Part shown: positions 16,818-24,728 of the stretch, piece by piece | How the letters are laid out: each line of letters opens with the position of its first letter | How positions within the stretch are numbered: position 1 is the first letter of the stretch | Origin: Flavobacteriaceae bacterium | GTDB lineage: Bacteria; Bacteroidota; Bacteroidia; Flavobacteriales; Flavobacteriaceae | Assembly: GCA_947451475.1 (NCBI GenBank) | Contig: CANFZC010000002.1 | Span: 1 to 64,000, forward strand | Reading direction: 5' to 3' | DNA length: 64,000 nucleotides | The notes under the pieces: generated by a model | Seen by the model: only the letters and a program-made list of their open reading frames with translations | Databases searched by the model: none | Told to the model about the DNA's origin: nothing | Made by a program: the position numbers and the translations under genes

Positions 16818-16824
16818 ATATTTG
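16817..16824 (+). promoter_or_regulatory. -7 element of the 16842 gene
   Basis: TATATTTG is a full TAnnTTTG match. It ends five bases before an ATG at 16830 and 17 bases before the ATG at 16842, favouring the latter as the start codon. Confidence 0.5.
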
Positions 16825-16841
16825 ACTTAATGTACTGGTAT

Positions 16842-17429
16842 ATGAAAATAAAATTCTTTCTTTCCTTATTTATAATAACAACCTCATTGGGATTTGCACA
16901 AAACAGCATGCAGCTGATGTCGGGTATCAAAAAACTATATACGGCTAATTTTGAAATGGATTTTGAAACGATTGTATCGCTTTCCTATCCAAGAATGGTG
17001 GACCTTATAGGAAAAGACAAGCTTACAGCTGAATTGGATAATTGCTTCCAAAATGAAGAATACCGGTATCGATACCAATTGGAAATGGTACCTTTTATTA
17101 CACATCAAACACAAAAAATAGGTACACAAACGTTTTGTATTATCAGTTGTCGTAATCCGGTACGTTATTTCTTTGAGAAAAAATTATCAAAAGAAGAGGT
17201 GGTAATCAAAACCGCTTGGCTTGAACAATTAAACCAGAGCAAAGACGTAACCTTTGAACCCAAACGCAATAGTTTTAATGTACGAAAAACAACTACTTTT
17301 TTGGCCGTAATGGATGATACCACTGCTGGACATTGGAAGTTTATTAATCTTGATGATTTACATCAAGTTGCTGCAATTCAGTTATTATTTGATGAAAACA
17401 CTAAAAAACAATTAGGGTTACCTAAATAG
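16842..17429 (+). CDS. Exported hypothetical protein
   Basis: I do not recognise this 195-residue protein. It begins MKIKFFLSLFIITTSLGFAQ, a clear Sec signal peptide with cleavage expected after GFA, so it is periplasmic or envelope-located. The mature part (MQLMSGIKKLYTANFEMDFETIVSLSYPRMVDLIG) resembles small Bacteroidota proteins of the nuclear-transport-factor-like type, but I am not certain. I chose the ATG at 16842 because the longer start at 16830 adds MYWY before the signal peptide and lies very close to the -7 element. Confidence 0.7.
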   Translation: MKIKFFLSLFIITTSLGFAQNSMQLMSGIKKLYTANFEMDFETIVSLSYPRMVDLIGKDKLTAELDNCFQNEEYRYRYQLEMVPFITHQTQKIGTQTFCIISCRNPVRYFFEKKLSKEEVVIKTAWLEQLNQSKDVTFEPKRNSFNVRKTTTFLAVMDDTTAGHWKFINLDDLHQVAAIQLLFDENTKKQLGLPK

Positions 17430-17479
17430 TAATTACCTTTACTTATCTCATCAATAAATAACCTTAAAAAATACTAACC

Positions 17480-17590
17480 ATGGCTAAAGGAAAAGACGTG
17501 CAAAAATCGGTTAAGAAGGAACCCCTGAAGACCGCGAAAGAAAAAAAAGAAGAAAAACGAGTTAAGAAACAAACTCCCAAAAGAGATTAA
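17480..17590 (+). CDS. Lysine-rich 36-residue microprotein
   Basis: A short open frame starting MAKGKDVQKSVKKEPLKTAK and ending KKQTPKRD has 36 residues, of which 14 are lysine. An ATG in an A-rich context (ATACTAACCATGG) and a strong terminator seven bases after the stop support a real gene. Highly charged small proteins that start MAKGK occur in related bacteria as hypothetical proteins; nucleic-acid binding is a guess from charge only. It could share the transcript of the exported protein upstream, 50 bases away. Confidence 0.6.
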   Translation: MAKGKDVQKSVKKEPLKTAKEKKEEKRVKKQTPKRD

Positions 17591-17597
17591 AGTCGAC

Positions 17598-17632
17598 AAA
17601 AAAACCATCAAATTCAATCTGATGGTTTTTTT
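17598..17632. terminator. Bidirectional terminator between convergent genes
   Basis: A 10-bp stem (AAAACCATCA with TGATGGTTTT) has A residues on the left and T residues on the right. It can end both the plus-strand microprotein transcript and the minus-strand flavoprotein transcript. Confidence 0.88.
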
Positions 17633-17655
17633 GTTTTGTTCAAACACACTAAATC

Positions 17656-19062
17656 TTACGACAAATGGTCGGGAAAAATCTTTCCTGGGTTTAAGATATT
17701 GTTAGGATCAAATACCCTTTTGATGCTTTCCATTAATTCTAAATGTATCTTGGAAAAAGCTATATCCATAAAATTCTTTTGTACATAGCCAATTCCGTGT
17801 TCTCCAGATAAAGTCCCCTTCAGGGAAACTGTTAGTTCAAATATTTCACGGATGCCAACAGGAACTTGCGTTTGCCAATTATCATCGGTCATATCTCCTT
17901 TGATGATATTTACGTGTAAATTACCATCTCCGGCGTGGCCGTAACAAACTGATTTAAAACCATATTTACCTCCTATTCTTTTGATACCACTTAATAATTC
18001 GGGGAGCATATATCGTGGTACTACGGTATCTTCTTCTTTGTAGATTGAGTTCGATTTTACTGCCTCTGCTACTGAGCGTCTCATTTTCCATAAGGCATTT
18101 TTTTGGTCTTCGGTATCGGCGAATAATACTTCGTCTATTTCGAATTGTTCTACTACTGATAGTATTTTTTCGGCTTCTAGCATTAAAACTTCTGGGTAAT
18201 TCCCATCCACTTCAATTAGCAGATGCGCTTGATGTTCGGGTTTAATTGTGACACTAATTCCTTCGACGAAACGAAGCGTCCAATCGATTGCATCACGCTC
18301 CATAAATTCAATGGCACTTGGAACTACACCAGCTCTAAAAATGGCAGACACTGCTTCGCAAGCTTCATTCGCTTTATAAAACGGGACTAACATCAACACG
18401 TTATGAGAATTTTTGGGTAATAATTTAAGTACGGCTTTAGTGATGACACCCAAAGTCCCTTCACTTCCAACCATCAATTGCGTTAAGTTATAGCCCGTAG
18501 AATTTTTCAATGTGTTAGCCCCAGTCCAAATGATTTCCCCATTGGGCAAAACCACTTCGAGATTAAGCACATAATCTTTGGTCACCCCATACTTCAAAGC
18601 CCTTGCACCACCTGCATTTTCTGCTATATTCCCCCCGATCCAACAACTTCCCATACTACTTGGGTCAACGGGATAAAACAATCCTTTTTCAGCTACTGCT
18701 TCTCTTAATATCTGATTTATAACTGCAGGTTCCACAGTTACTTGTAAATTTTGCTCGTCAATTTCGATGATCTTATCTAAGCGTTCCATTGACAAACCGA
18801 TTCCTTCATAAATACACAAAGCGCCACCGCTCAAACCAGTTCTAGCACCAATGGGAGTAGTTGGTATTTTATAATCATTGGCAAGCTTTAAAATAGCTGC
18901 TATTTCTGTCGGATTTGCGGGTTTTACAACGACATTGGGTGGAAACAGATAATCTTCTGTTTCGTCGTGCCCGTAGTGGTTACGTGTTTCAACATCAGCA
19001 AAAAGATAAGCTTCGCCTACAATATTGGTTAGCTTTTGAAGTATTTCGGGATTGAGTGGCAT
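17656..19062 (-). CDS. FAD-binding oxidoreductase, GlcD/D-lactate dehydrogenase type
   Basis: The flavoprotein (468 residues) oxidises a 2-hydroxyacid such as glycolate or D-lactate. The FAD_binding_4 domain covers roughly residues 40-180 with PTTPIGARTGLSGGA, VDPSSMGSCWIGGNIAENAGG and LMVGSEGTLGVITKA. The C-terminal FAD-oxidase domain ends with VCYGHAGDGNLHVN, LSGEHGIGYVQK and the FDPNNILNPGKIF motif, all typical of GlcD. No GlcE or GlcF partner is present, so it resembles single-chain D-lactate dehydrogenases of the Dld3/LDHD type. It runs in the same direction as the MFS gene downstream of it, whose stop lies beyond a CACAGAG repeat region. Confidence 0.9.
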   Translation of the reverse strand: MPLNPEILQKLTNIVGEAYLFADVETRNHYGHDETEDYLFPPNVVVKPANPTEIAAILKLANDYKIPTTPIGARTGLSGGALCIYEGIGLSMERLDKIIEIDEQNLQVTVEPAVINQILREAVAEKGLFYPVDPSSMGSCWIGGNIAENAGGARALKYGVTKDYVLNLEVVLPNGEIIWTGANTLKNSTGYNLTQLMVGSEGTLGVITKAVLKLLPKNSHNVLMLVPFYKANEACEAVSAIFRAGVVPSAIEFMERDAIDWTLRFVEGISVTIKPEHQAHLLIEVDGNYPEVLMLEAEKILSVVEQFEIDEVLFADTEDQKNALWKMRRSVAEAVKSNSIYKEEDTVVPRYMLPELLSGIKRIGGKYGFKSVCYGHAGDGNLHVNIIKGDMTDDNWQTQVPVGIREIFELTVSLKGTLSGEHGIGYVQKNFMDIAFSKIHLELMESIKRVFDPNNILNPGKIFPDHLS

Positions 19063-19089
19063 GAGTTTAAAATTGAGAAGTAAATGTAA

Positions 19090-19131
19090 ATTATTTCACA
19101 GAGATACACAAAGAAGCCTCAGAGATTCACA
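19090..19131. repeat. CACAGAG-type repeat region
   Basis: Words ATTATTTCACAG, CAGAGATACACAAAG and CAGAGATTCACAG lie close together between two genes. The first word is shared exactly with 9091-9102. Confidence 0.5.
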
Positions 19132-19134
19132 GCT

Positions 19135-20343
19135 TTATTTTTTCTTCAGATTGGGTAAAAAGTAACAAATGATCCCAATTAAAGGGAGGAACGAACACAC
19201 TTGATAAACATATTGGATGGATGTAAAGTCGGCTAACTTTCCTAAAAAGGCAGATCCTAAAGCACCCATACCAAAGGCAAATCCATAAAACAATCCTGAA
19301 ATCATCCCTAGCTTTTTGGGAAGTAATTCTTGAGCATACACTAAAATAGCGGGGAAAGCCGAGGAAATTATGATTCCGATGATGACCATCAATACATCAG
19401 TCCAAAACAAATTCACATAGGGCAATAACAAGGCAAAAGGAGCTGCTCCGAAAACAGATAACCAAATAACGTATTTACGCCCGATTTTATCACCCAATGG
19501 GCCACCTAATATAGTTCCAGCTGCATAGGCCAATAAGTAAATGAACATATGGACTTGGGCTTCTTTTATGGAAAGATGAAACTTATCCATCACATAAAAA
19601 GTATAATAGGTTGACAAACATGCGGAATAGAAGAATTTAGAAAAAATAACGATTAACAGTATGGTAATAGCCCATTTTACATTACTCTTGGTTAACCGTT
19701 GAAAATCGGCAAAAACAACTTTCTTATGTTTCCTAAGCATTAAGTGGTCTCGATACCAAAAGGCAATTTTACTAATAATTGCTAGTCCGATAGCCGCTGC
19801 AATAACAAACCATAGTAAATATTTTTGACTATTGGGTGCTACTATAAGCGCGACAAGAAGTGGCGCTAATGCTGTTCCGAAATTCCCTCCTACTTGAAAA
19901 ATAGCTTGTGCTAGCCCTCTTTTTCCTCCCGATGCCATATTAGAAATCCTAGCTGATTCAGGATGAAAAATGGAAGAACCTGTTCCAATAAGCATTACGG
20001 ATAACAAAATCCAATAGAAGTTATTTGCAAAAGCAATAGAAATTATTCCAGCCATAGAAAATAGCATTCCATAAATTTGAGAAAAAGGTTTTGGGTATTT
20101 ATCCGTATAGTACCCTACAAAAGGTTGGAAAAGCGATGCGGTCAATTGAAAGGCAAAAGTGATAAGACCTATTTGAGAGAAGGAAAGATGGTAGTTTTGT
20201 TTTAAGATAGGATATACTGAAGGAATGATCGCTTGTATCAAATCATTCAACAAATGAGCAAAACTGATGGAAAACAAGATTGAATACACCGTTTTTTGTA
20301 CTAAACCGTTGTTCTTTACTGCAGGGCTAACAATCGTCTCCAT
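19135..20343 (-). CDS. MFS transporter, Fsr (fosmidomycin resistance)-like
   Basis: The 402-residue inner-membrane protein has about 12 hydrophobic segments of the major facilitator fold. FAHLLNDLIQAIIPSVYPILKQNY near residues 28-51 and FHPESARISNMASGGKRGLAQ near residue 125 are features of the Fsr group, which exports small drugs. LGGPLGDKIGRKYVI holds the loop 8-9 basic motif. The substrate is not known. A 24-codon hydrophobic open frame (20344-20418) ends directly at the start codon and may be a leader peptide. Confidence 0.88.
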   Translation of the reverse strand: METIVSPAVKNNGLVQKTVYSILFSISFAHLLNDLIQAIIPSVYPILKQNYHLSFSQIGLITFAFQLTASLFQPFVGYYTDKYPKPFSQIYGMLFSMAGIISIAFANNFYWILLSVMLIGTGSSIFHPESARISNMASGGKRGLAQAIFQVGGNFGTALAPLLVALIVAPNSQKYLLWFVIAAAIGLAIISKIAFWYRDHLMLRKHKKVVFADFQRLTKSNVKWAITILLIVIFSKFFYSACLSTYYTFYVMDKFHLSIKEAQVHMFIYLLAYAAGTILGGPLGDKIGRKYVIWLSVFGAAPFALLLPYVNLFWTDVLMVIIGIIISSAFPAILVYAQELLPKKLGMISGLFYGFAFGMGALGSAFLGKLADFTSIQYVYQVCSFLPLIGIICYFLPNLKKK

Positions 20344-20418
20344 TTAAAAGGTTTTTAATATAAAATACCAAAAGGCTATAGCGATAAAAGATAGCCGAAT
20401 TAAAAAGTATACCTTCAT
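20344..20418 (-). CDS. Possible 24-residue leader peptide upstream of the Fsr-like gene
   Basis: On the minus strand an ATG at 20418 opens a frame beginning MKVYFLIRLSFIAIAF, hydrophobic throughout, that stops with TAA immediately before the ATG of the transporter with no gap. The tight abutment would couple translation. No ribosome-binding or promoter signal singles it out, and a short AT-rich frame could be chance. Confidence 0.3.
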   Translation of the reverse strand: MKVYFLIRLSFIAIAFWYFILKTF

Positions 20419-20742
20419 GCTACTAAACTTTTATTTTGAACCATAACTAAAAGCTAAAATTGCATCTATAATTATGGATAACCTGCTTGACTCTACCATT
20501 GAATCACTTAATGAAAGTCTGATTTTAGTATAAATCGGCACTATTTTACCAACTGATGCCTACTATCAAACAAAGTAAAAATAATACAATGTCATCCTTC
20601 CAAAATGAGACCATTTGACTGCAAAGGAAAGGCAAAAAAGAGAAAAACACTAATTTGAGATTAGAAAGGTTTCACAAAAATTGGCGCTATTCATTTTTAG
20701 TGAGACTATTTATTTACTAAATTTACCCAAACGATATCTGCT
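20419..20742. other. Gene-free stretch between the Fsr-like and meaB genes
   Basis: This divergent region has no convincing gene. It holds a plus-strand 19-codon frame starting MDNLLDST at about 20474, which I do not trust, and a weak -7 candidate TAAATTTA before meaB (20718-20725). Confidence 0.5.
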
Positions 20743-21831
20743 TTGAGCCAAAAATCTTCAAACAAAAGTGCTTTACATGAAAAGGATGGTATTCCTCCAC
20801 CGGAGCCCATCAGTGTAACGTCACTATCATACATCTTGAGTCAACGTAAATTGCAGCCTAGTGCGCAAGAACTGATTGATGGTATATTGGCAGGAGATAA
20901 AGTAGCCCTAAGTAGAGCCATTACTTTAGTTGAAAGTACCAATCCCAGTCATTTAGTTAAAGCCAATGAAATCATTTCGGCTTGTTTACCCCATGCCAAT
21001 CAATCGATACGCATAGGGATTACAGGAGTTCCAGGGGTTGGAAAAAGTACGTTTATTGAAGCCTTTGGTTGTTATTTAACTGGAATTGGCAAAAAGGTGG
21101 CCGTGTTAGCTGTTGATCCTAGTAGTACGCTTTCGCATGGAAGTATATTGGGAGACAAAACCCGTATGGAAGAGTTGGTTAAAGAAGAGAATGCCTATAT
21201 CCGCCCCAGTGCATCAGGGGAAACGCTGGGTGGTGTAGCCCGAAAAACAAGAGAAACCATCATCCTATGTGAAGCTGCAGGATTTGACACCATTATTATT
21301 GAGACCGTTGGAGTTGGACAAAGTGAAACAGCGGTACATAGCATGGTCGATTTCTTTTTACTGTTAAAAATTTCGGGTGCTGGTGATGAATTGCAAGGCA
21401 TTAAACGAGGCATTATGGAAATGGCCGATGCTATAGTCATCAACAAAGCCGATGGAGACAACATCAACAAGGCAAAACTTGCTAAAACTGAATTTGGCCG
21501 AGCCTTGCATTTATTTCCTGCTAAAGGTTCGGGTTGGACACCAACGGTAGCTACCTGCAGTGCGATTAGTAAAACGGGGATTGAAGAAGTGTGGAACACG
21601 GTAACGCAATACATGCAACTCGTTCAAACCAATAATTACTTTCAAGAAAAACGCCAAGAACAAAATTTGTATTGGATGTTGGAAACCATTAACGAACAGT
21701 TAAAACAAAACTTTTTCCTGCATCCTGAAATCCTGCCACTTCTTGAGACAACACAAGCAGCGGTATTGAGTAACATTCTCTCTCCTTTTGCTGCTGCTCA
21801 AAAACTACTAGAGCAGTACTATAAAAAGTAA
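20743..21831 (+). CDS. meaB: MeaB, methylmalonyl-CoA mutase-associated GTPase
   Basis: MeaB is the G3E GTPase chaperone that gates adenosylcobalamin loading and protects methylmalonyl-CoA mutase. The 362-residue protein has Walker A GVPGVGKST near residues 96-104, VLAVDPSSTLSHGSILGDKTRM, the switch region DTIIIETVGVGQSE, and the G4 motif NKADGD. A C-terminal dimerisation helix region follows. The start is TTG: no in-frame ATG precedes the conserved domain and a stop lies 14 codons upstream. The mutase genes are not in the window. The PduO-type adenosyltransferase at 11634 acts in the same pathway. Confidence 0.94.
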   Translation: MSQKSSNKSALHEKDGIPPPEPISVTSLSYILSQRKLQPSAQELIDGILAGDKVALSRAITLVESTNPSHLVKANEIISACLPHANQSIRIGITGVPGVGKSTFIEAFGCYLTGIGKKVAVLAVDPSSTLSHGSILGDKTRMEELVKEENAYIRPSASGETLGGVARKTRETIILCEAAGFDTIIIETVGVGQSETAVHSMVDFFLLLKISGAGDELQGIKRGIMEMADAIVINKADGDNINKAKLAKTEFGRALHLFPAKGSGWTPTVATCSAISKTGIEEVWNTVTQYMQLVQTNNYFQEKRQEQNLYWMLETINEQLKQNFFLHPEILPLLETTQAAVLSNILSPFAAAQKLLEQYYKK

Positions 21832-22446
21832 AACTAAGGTACTTGTCATCGCCAAGCTGCCTCATAGTAGACTTCGCAGTGCAACTAAGAAAAAACAAAG
21901 TGCTGCTGTAACCTCAATTGAGCTTTCAATAAAACAAATCTAGAATAGGTTTATTCAGAACGACTGGGCATAAAAAAATCTCGAGAGGTGAGCTCGAGAT
22001 TTTTCTTTAACTAACTTTCAATTATAAGGTCCAATTTTATTGTTACTGACCTAAAAGAAAACAAACTGTTATTTCTTATATTGTTGTCCTAAAAGTCGGT
22101 GGTCAAACTACCGACTTTAGGAAGCAACTCAAATAAACCACAATATTTATTTATTTTACATCAAGTGATATCGCAACTGGTGAATTAGTCTAACGCATTG
22201 TTCTTAAAAAAACAATAAACTTAATCACTAAACAAATTTGAGTTATTTTTTCGAAGATAAGTATGGGTTAAAAACTATTTTTAACCTGTTTGAAAAACCT
22301 AAAAAATACCGTTGTTAAACGGATCTAAATAGGGTTGTCTGGCGGTAATTATTTTCTATAGGTTAGAGTTACTTTGTATTTTAAATAGTATTTTTATAAG
22401 GTTATTTCTGTCAACTACTCATTTTTGATGGAATAAATAGATTTAG
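21832..22446. other. 615-base gene-free region with three inverted repeats
   Basis: No protein gene is supported. The stretch holds the meaB-side terminator (21974-22004), a long hairpin with arms 22088-22100 and 22110-22121 that lacks a T run, and a 9-bp perfect dyad GGTTAAAAA / TTTTTAACC (22266-22286). The last part is the leader of the histidine kinase gene. Confidence 0.6.
21974..22004. terminator. Bidirectional terminator downstream of meaB
   Basis: A perfect 12-bp stem (AAAAATCTCGAG and complement) with a 7-base loop has A residues before and T residues after. It lies 142 bases after meaB, so it either ends a long meaB 3' tail or an unannotated small transcript. Confidence 0.85.
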
Positions 22447-23781
22447 ATGATTTTAAACGACCCTTTTTTTATAGGAATTTGTTTTTTTACCATAGGATTT
22501 TTGTCCTTAGTGGGATTTACGAGCACCTATTTGATGTACTTTTTTAAGGCACAGACGTACCGTTATTATAGTTTATACATCTTAACTCTAATACTCTTTA
22601 TCATCAGTGTATATATGAAGGATACTGGTGATTTCCCTTTATTTTCTCATCGAAGAAATGTTATGCAATTGGTAGTGGATGGCATGCAGATGTTGAGCGC
22701 CCTATTATTTTGCTCCTTTATTTATCATGCTATGGTGTTACATGACCCGAAATACCAAAAGCTAAAGAACATTTACAACACTTATATCGTTTTAACGGGA
22801 ATCTATTTTGTCATCATGTTTATTTTCCCAGATTTTGTGCGGAAAAGTTTTTTATTTTTTACGGTATCTAGGGTTGTGGTTTACTTTATTGCCTTCTTCT
22901 TTTACTACCAAATGATTATTAATTTAAAGACGGTATTCTTCCGGTATCTGTTTTTCGCCACGACCTTTCTTTTTGTCGCAGGGCTAATGGCATTATGGGA
23001 TTCAATCGTTAATGCCAAAACAAGTATTTATACTGGGTTTCACTATTTGTGTTTTGGTTATTTCTTTGAGAACGCCTGTTTTATAGGTGCGTTTATCTAT
23101 AAATATTTTATTGTAGATAAGGAAAAACAAGAAGTAGAACACCGTCACAAAGTACAATTATTTACTACTAAGTTAGAAATGCAACAGCAGACGATGGATT
23201 ATATTGGTAAAGAAATTCATGACAACATTGGGCAGAAACTCACGTTGGCTAGTCTATACACCCAGTTACTCGAACACGATTCAGAAAGTGTCGAAGGAAA
23301 AGACAAAATCGAAAATGTTAGTCTTCTCATTAACCAGTCTTTGTCTGAAATGAGAGAACTATCTAAATCGCTAACAGACAATTCAATTGAAGATAATATT
23401 ATTTGCAAATTAATTGAAGAAGAATGTGAACGCGTTAGAAAGTTAAATTTGATTGCGGTGAAATTTAACTGTACTAACAAAAACATTGCCTTAGACTATC
23501 AAACCAAAGCGGTTTTGATTCGTATTACGCAGGAGTTTTTTCAAAACAGTTTTAAACATTCTGAATGTAAAAACGTAATTTTACAATTGCAGGCCAATAC
23601 TAAAGCGGTAGAACTCGAGTTGGTTGACGATGGCAAAGGATTTGACACCTCTACCAATTACACCAAGGGTATAGGACTAAAAAACATGAAAAAAAGAGTA
23701 GAAATGTTAGAGGGCACATTACTCATTGAAAGTAACCTGAATATGGGAACGAAGATTACCGTACGCATACCATTAAAATGA
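22447..23781 (+). CDS. Sensor histidine kinase, NarX/DesK-type (HisKA_3), membrane-bound
   Basis: The 444-residue protein has about seven hydrophobic segments in its first 225 residues, forming an integral membrane sensor without a large periplasmic domain. A coiled linker leads to the HisKA_3 box KEIHDNIGQKLTLASLY, with His258 as the likely phosphorylation site. The ATP-binding domain carries QEFFQNSFKHSECK (N box), VDDGKGFD and GIGLKNMKKRVEMLEG. It overlaps the response regulator gene by four bases (ATGA), so the pair is translationally coupled. The signal is unknown. It is preceded by a long region of inverted repeats. Confidence 0.92.
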   Translation: MILNDPFFIGICFFTIGFLSLVGFTSTYLMYFFKAQTYRYYSLYILTLILFIISVYMKDTGDFPLFSHRRNVMQLVVDGMQMLSALLFCSFIYHAMVLHDPKYQKLKNIYNTYIVLTGIYFVIMFIFPDFVRKSFLFFTVSRVVVYFIAFFFYYQMIINLKTVFFRYLFFATTFLFVAGLMALWDSIVNAKTSIYTGFHYLCFGYFFENACFIGAFIYKYFIVDKEKQEVEHRHKVQLFTTKLEMQQQTMDYIGKEIHDNIGQKLTLASLYTQLLEHDSESVEGKDKIENVSLLINQSLSEMRELSKSLTDNSIEDNIICKLIEEECERVRKLNLIAVKFNCTNKNIALDYQTKAVLIRITQEFFQNSFKHSECKNVILQLQANTKAVELELVDDGKGFDTSTNYTKGIGLKNMKKRVEMLEGTLLIESNLNMGTKITVRIPLK

Positions 23782-24413
23782 AAAAAACAATTGCTATAGT
23801 TGATGACCATACTCTTATTGCGCAAGCTTTGAAGGGGATTATTTCTACTTTCGAAAACTTCGAAGTTGTTTTTGAGTGTGAAAATGGAAGAGAGCTCATT
23901 CAAAAAATCAAAACCTTGAATACCTATCCCAACATCGTAATGCTTGACATTAGTATGCCGGAAATGAATGGCTTTGAAACAGCCTTATGGTTGAAAGAAA
24001 ACCACCCTGAAATTAGCATTATGGCCCTTAGCATGCAAAATGATGAACAAAGTGTCATTAAGATGATACGCAATGGTGCTAAGAGTTATTTGTTAAAAAA
24101 CACCCATCCTAGAGATTTAGAAATTGCCTTAAATAAATTGGTTTCGGAAGGTTATTATTATCCTGAATGGGCCTCCAAAATTATATTTGCAAATATTAAC
24201 GGTACGGCTAGTAGTTCTATTTCGAAACTTACCGAAAGGGAAAAAGAGTTTTTAAAATACACCATTACCGAAATGAACTATAAGGAAATAGCAGAATTAA
24301 TGTGTTGTAGTCCGCGAACCATTGAGAGTTATCGAGACAACTTATTTGAAAAATTAAACCTTAAAACTAGGGTAGGATTAGCGGTATATGCCATGAAAAA
24401 TGGTTTCACTTAA
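23778..24413 (+). CDS. NarL/FixJ-family response regulator
   Basis: The 211-residue regulator has a receiver domain with the acidic pair in IAIVDDHTLIA, phospho-acceptor Asp57 in VMLDISMPEMNG, and the conserved lysine in KSYLLKN. A LuxR-type helix-turn-helix follows (LTEREKEFLKYTITEMNYKEIAELM then SPRTIESYRDNLFEKL). It is the cognate partner of the overlapping kinase gene. No other gene lies in this transcript, so its targets are elsewhere or the unit is autoregulated. Confidence 0.94.
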   Translation: MKKTIAIVDDHTLIAQALKGIISTFENFEVVFECENGRELIQKIKTLNTYPNIVMLDISMPEMNGFETALWLKENHPEISIMALSMQNDEQSVIKMIRNGAKSYLLKNTHPRDLEIALNKLVSEGYYYPEWASKIIFANINGTASSSISKLTEREKEFLKYTITEMNYKEIAELMCCSPRTIESYRDNLFEKLNLKTRVGLAVYAMKNGFT

Positions 24414-24488
24414 TAGACCGGTTTAGCAAACCACATCCCATAGTGTTGACAGGATATAGCACTATACTTTCTAAGAAGAAGACAGTGG

Positions 24489-24716
24489 TTATTCCTCGTA
24501 GCCTTCCATTTCTTTATCATAGAATTCCCCAGCTAATGTAATCAAGTGTTCCATTTCTGATTCTAATTCCGTTTCATCTTCTCCTTCTAAGTCTTCAAGA
24601 AATTCTACTTCATCGTCTTTTAGGTTGATGATGAAACGAGGGAAGTCAAGATGAATAATAAATATATCCTCTGGGAATTCAGAATTGTCTGCTAGCACAA
24701 ATTTTGGTAATTGCAT
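24489..24716 (-). CDS. Small acidic conserved protein, unknown function
   Basis: I do not recognise a family with a known role. The 75-residue protein begins MQLPKFVLADNSEFPEDIFIIHLDFPRF and has an acidic C-terminal half (EDLEGEDETELESEMEHL). It has no signal peptide and should be cytoplasmic. It follows the MATE gene on the minus strand by 12 bases, so the two are probably one operon. Similar acidic proteins occur beside other Flavobacterium genes, but I cannot name a domain. Confidence 0.75.
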   Translation of the reverse strand: MQLPKFVLADNSEFPEDIFIIHLDFPRFIINLKDDEVEFLEDLEGEDETELESEMEHLITLAGEFYDKEMEGYEE

Positions 24717-24728
24717 AGTAAAAGGGTA

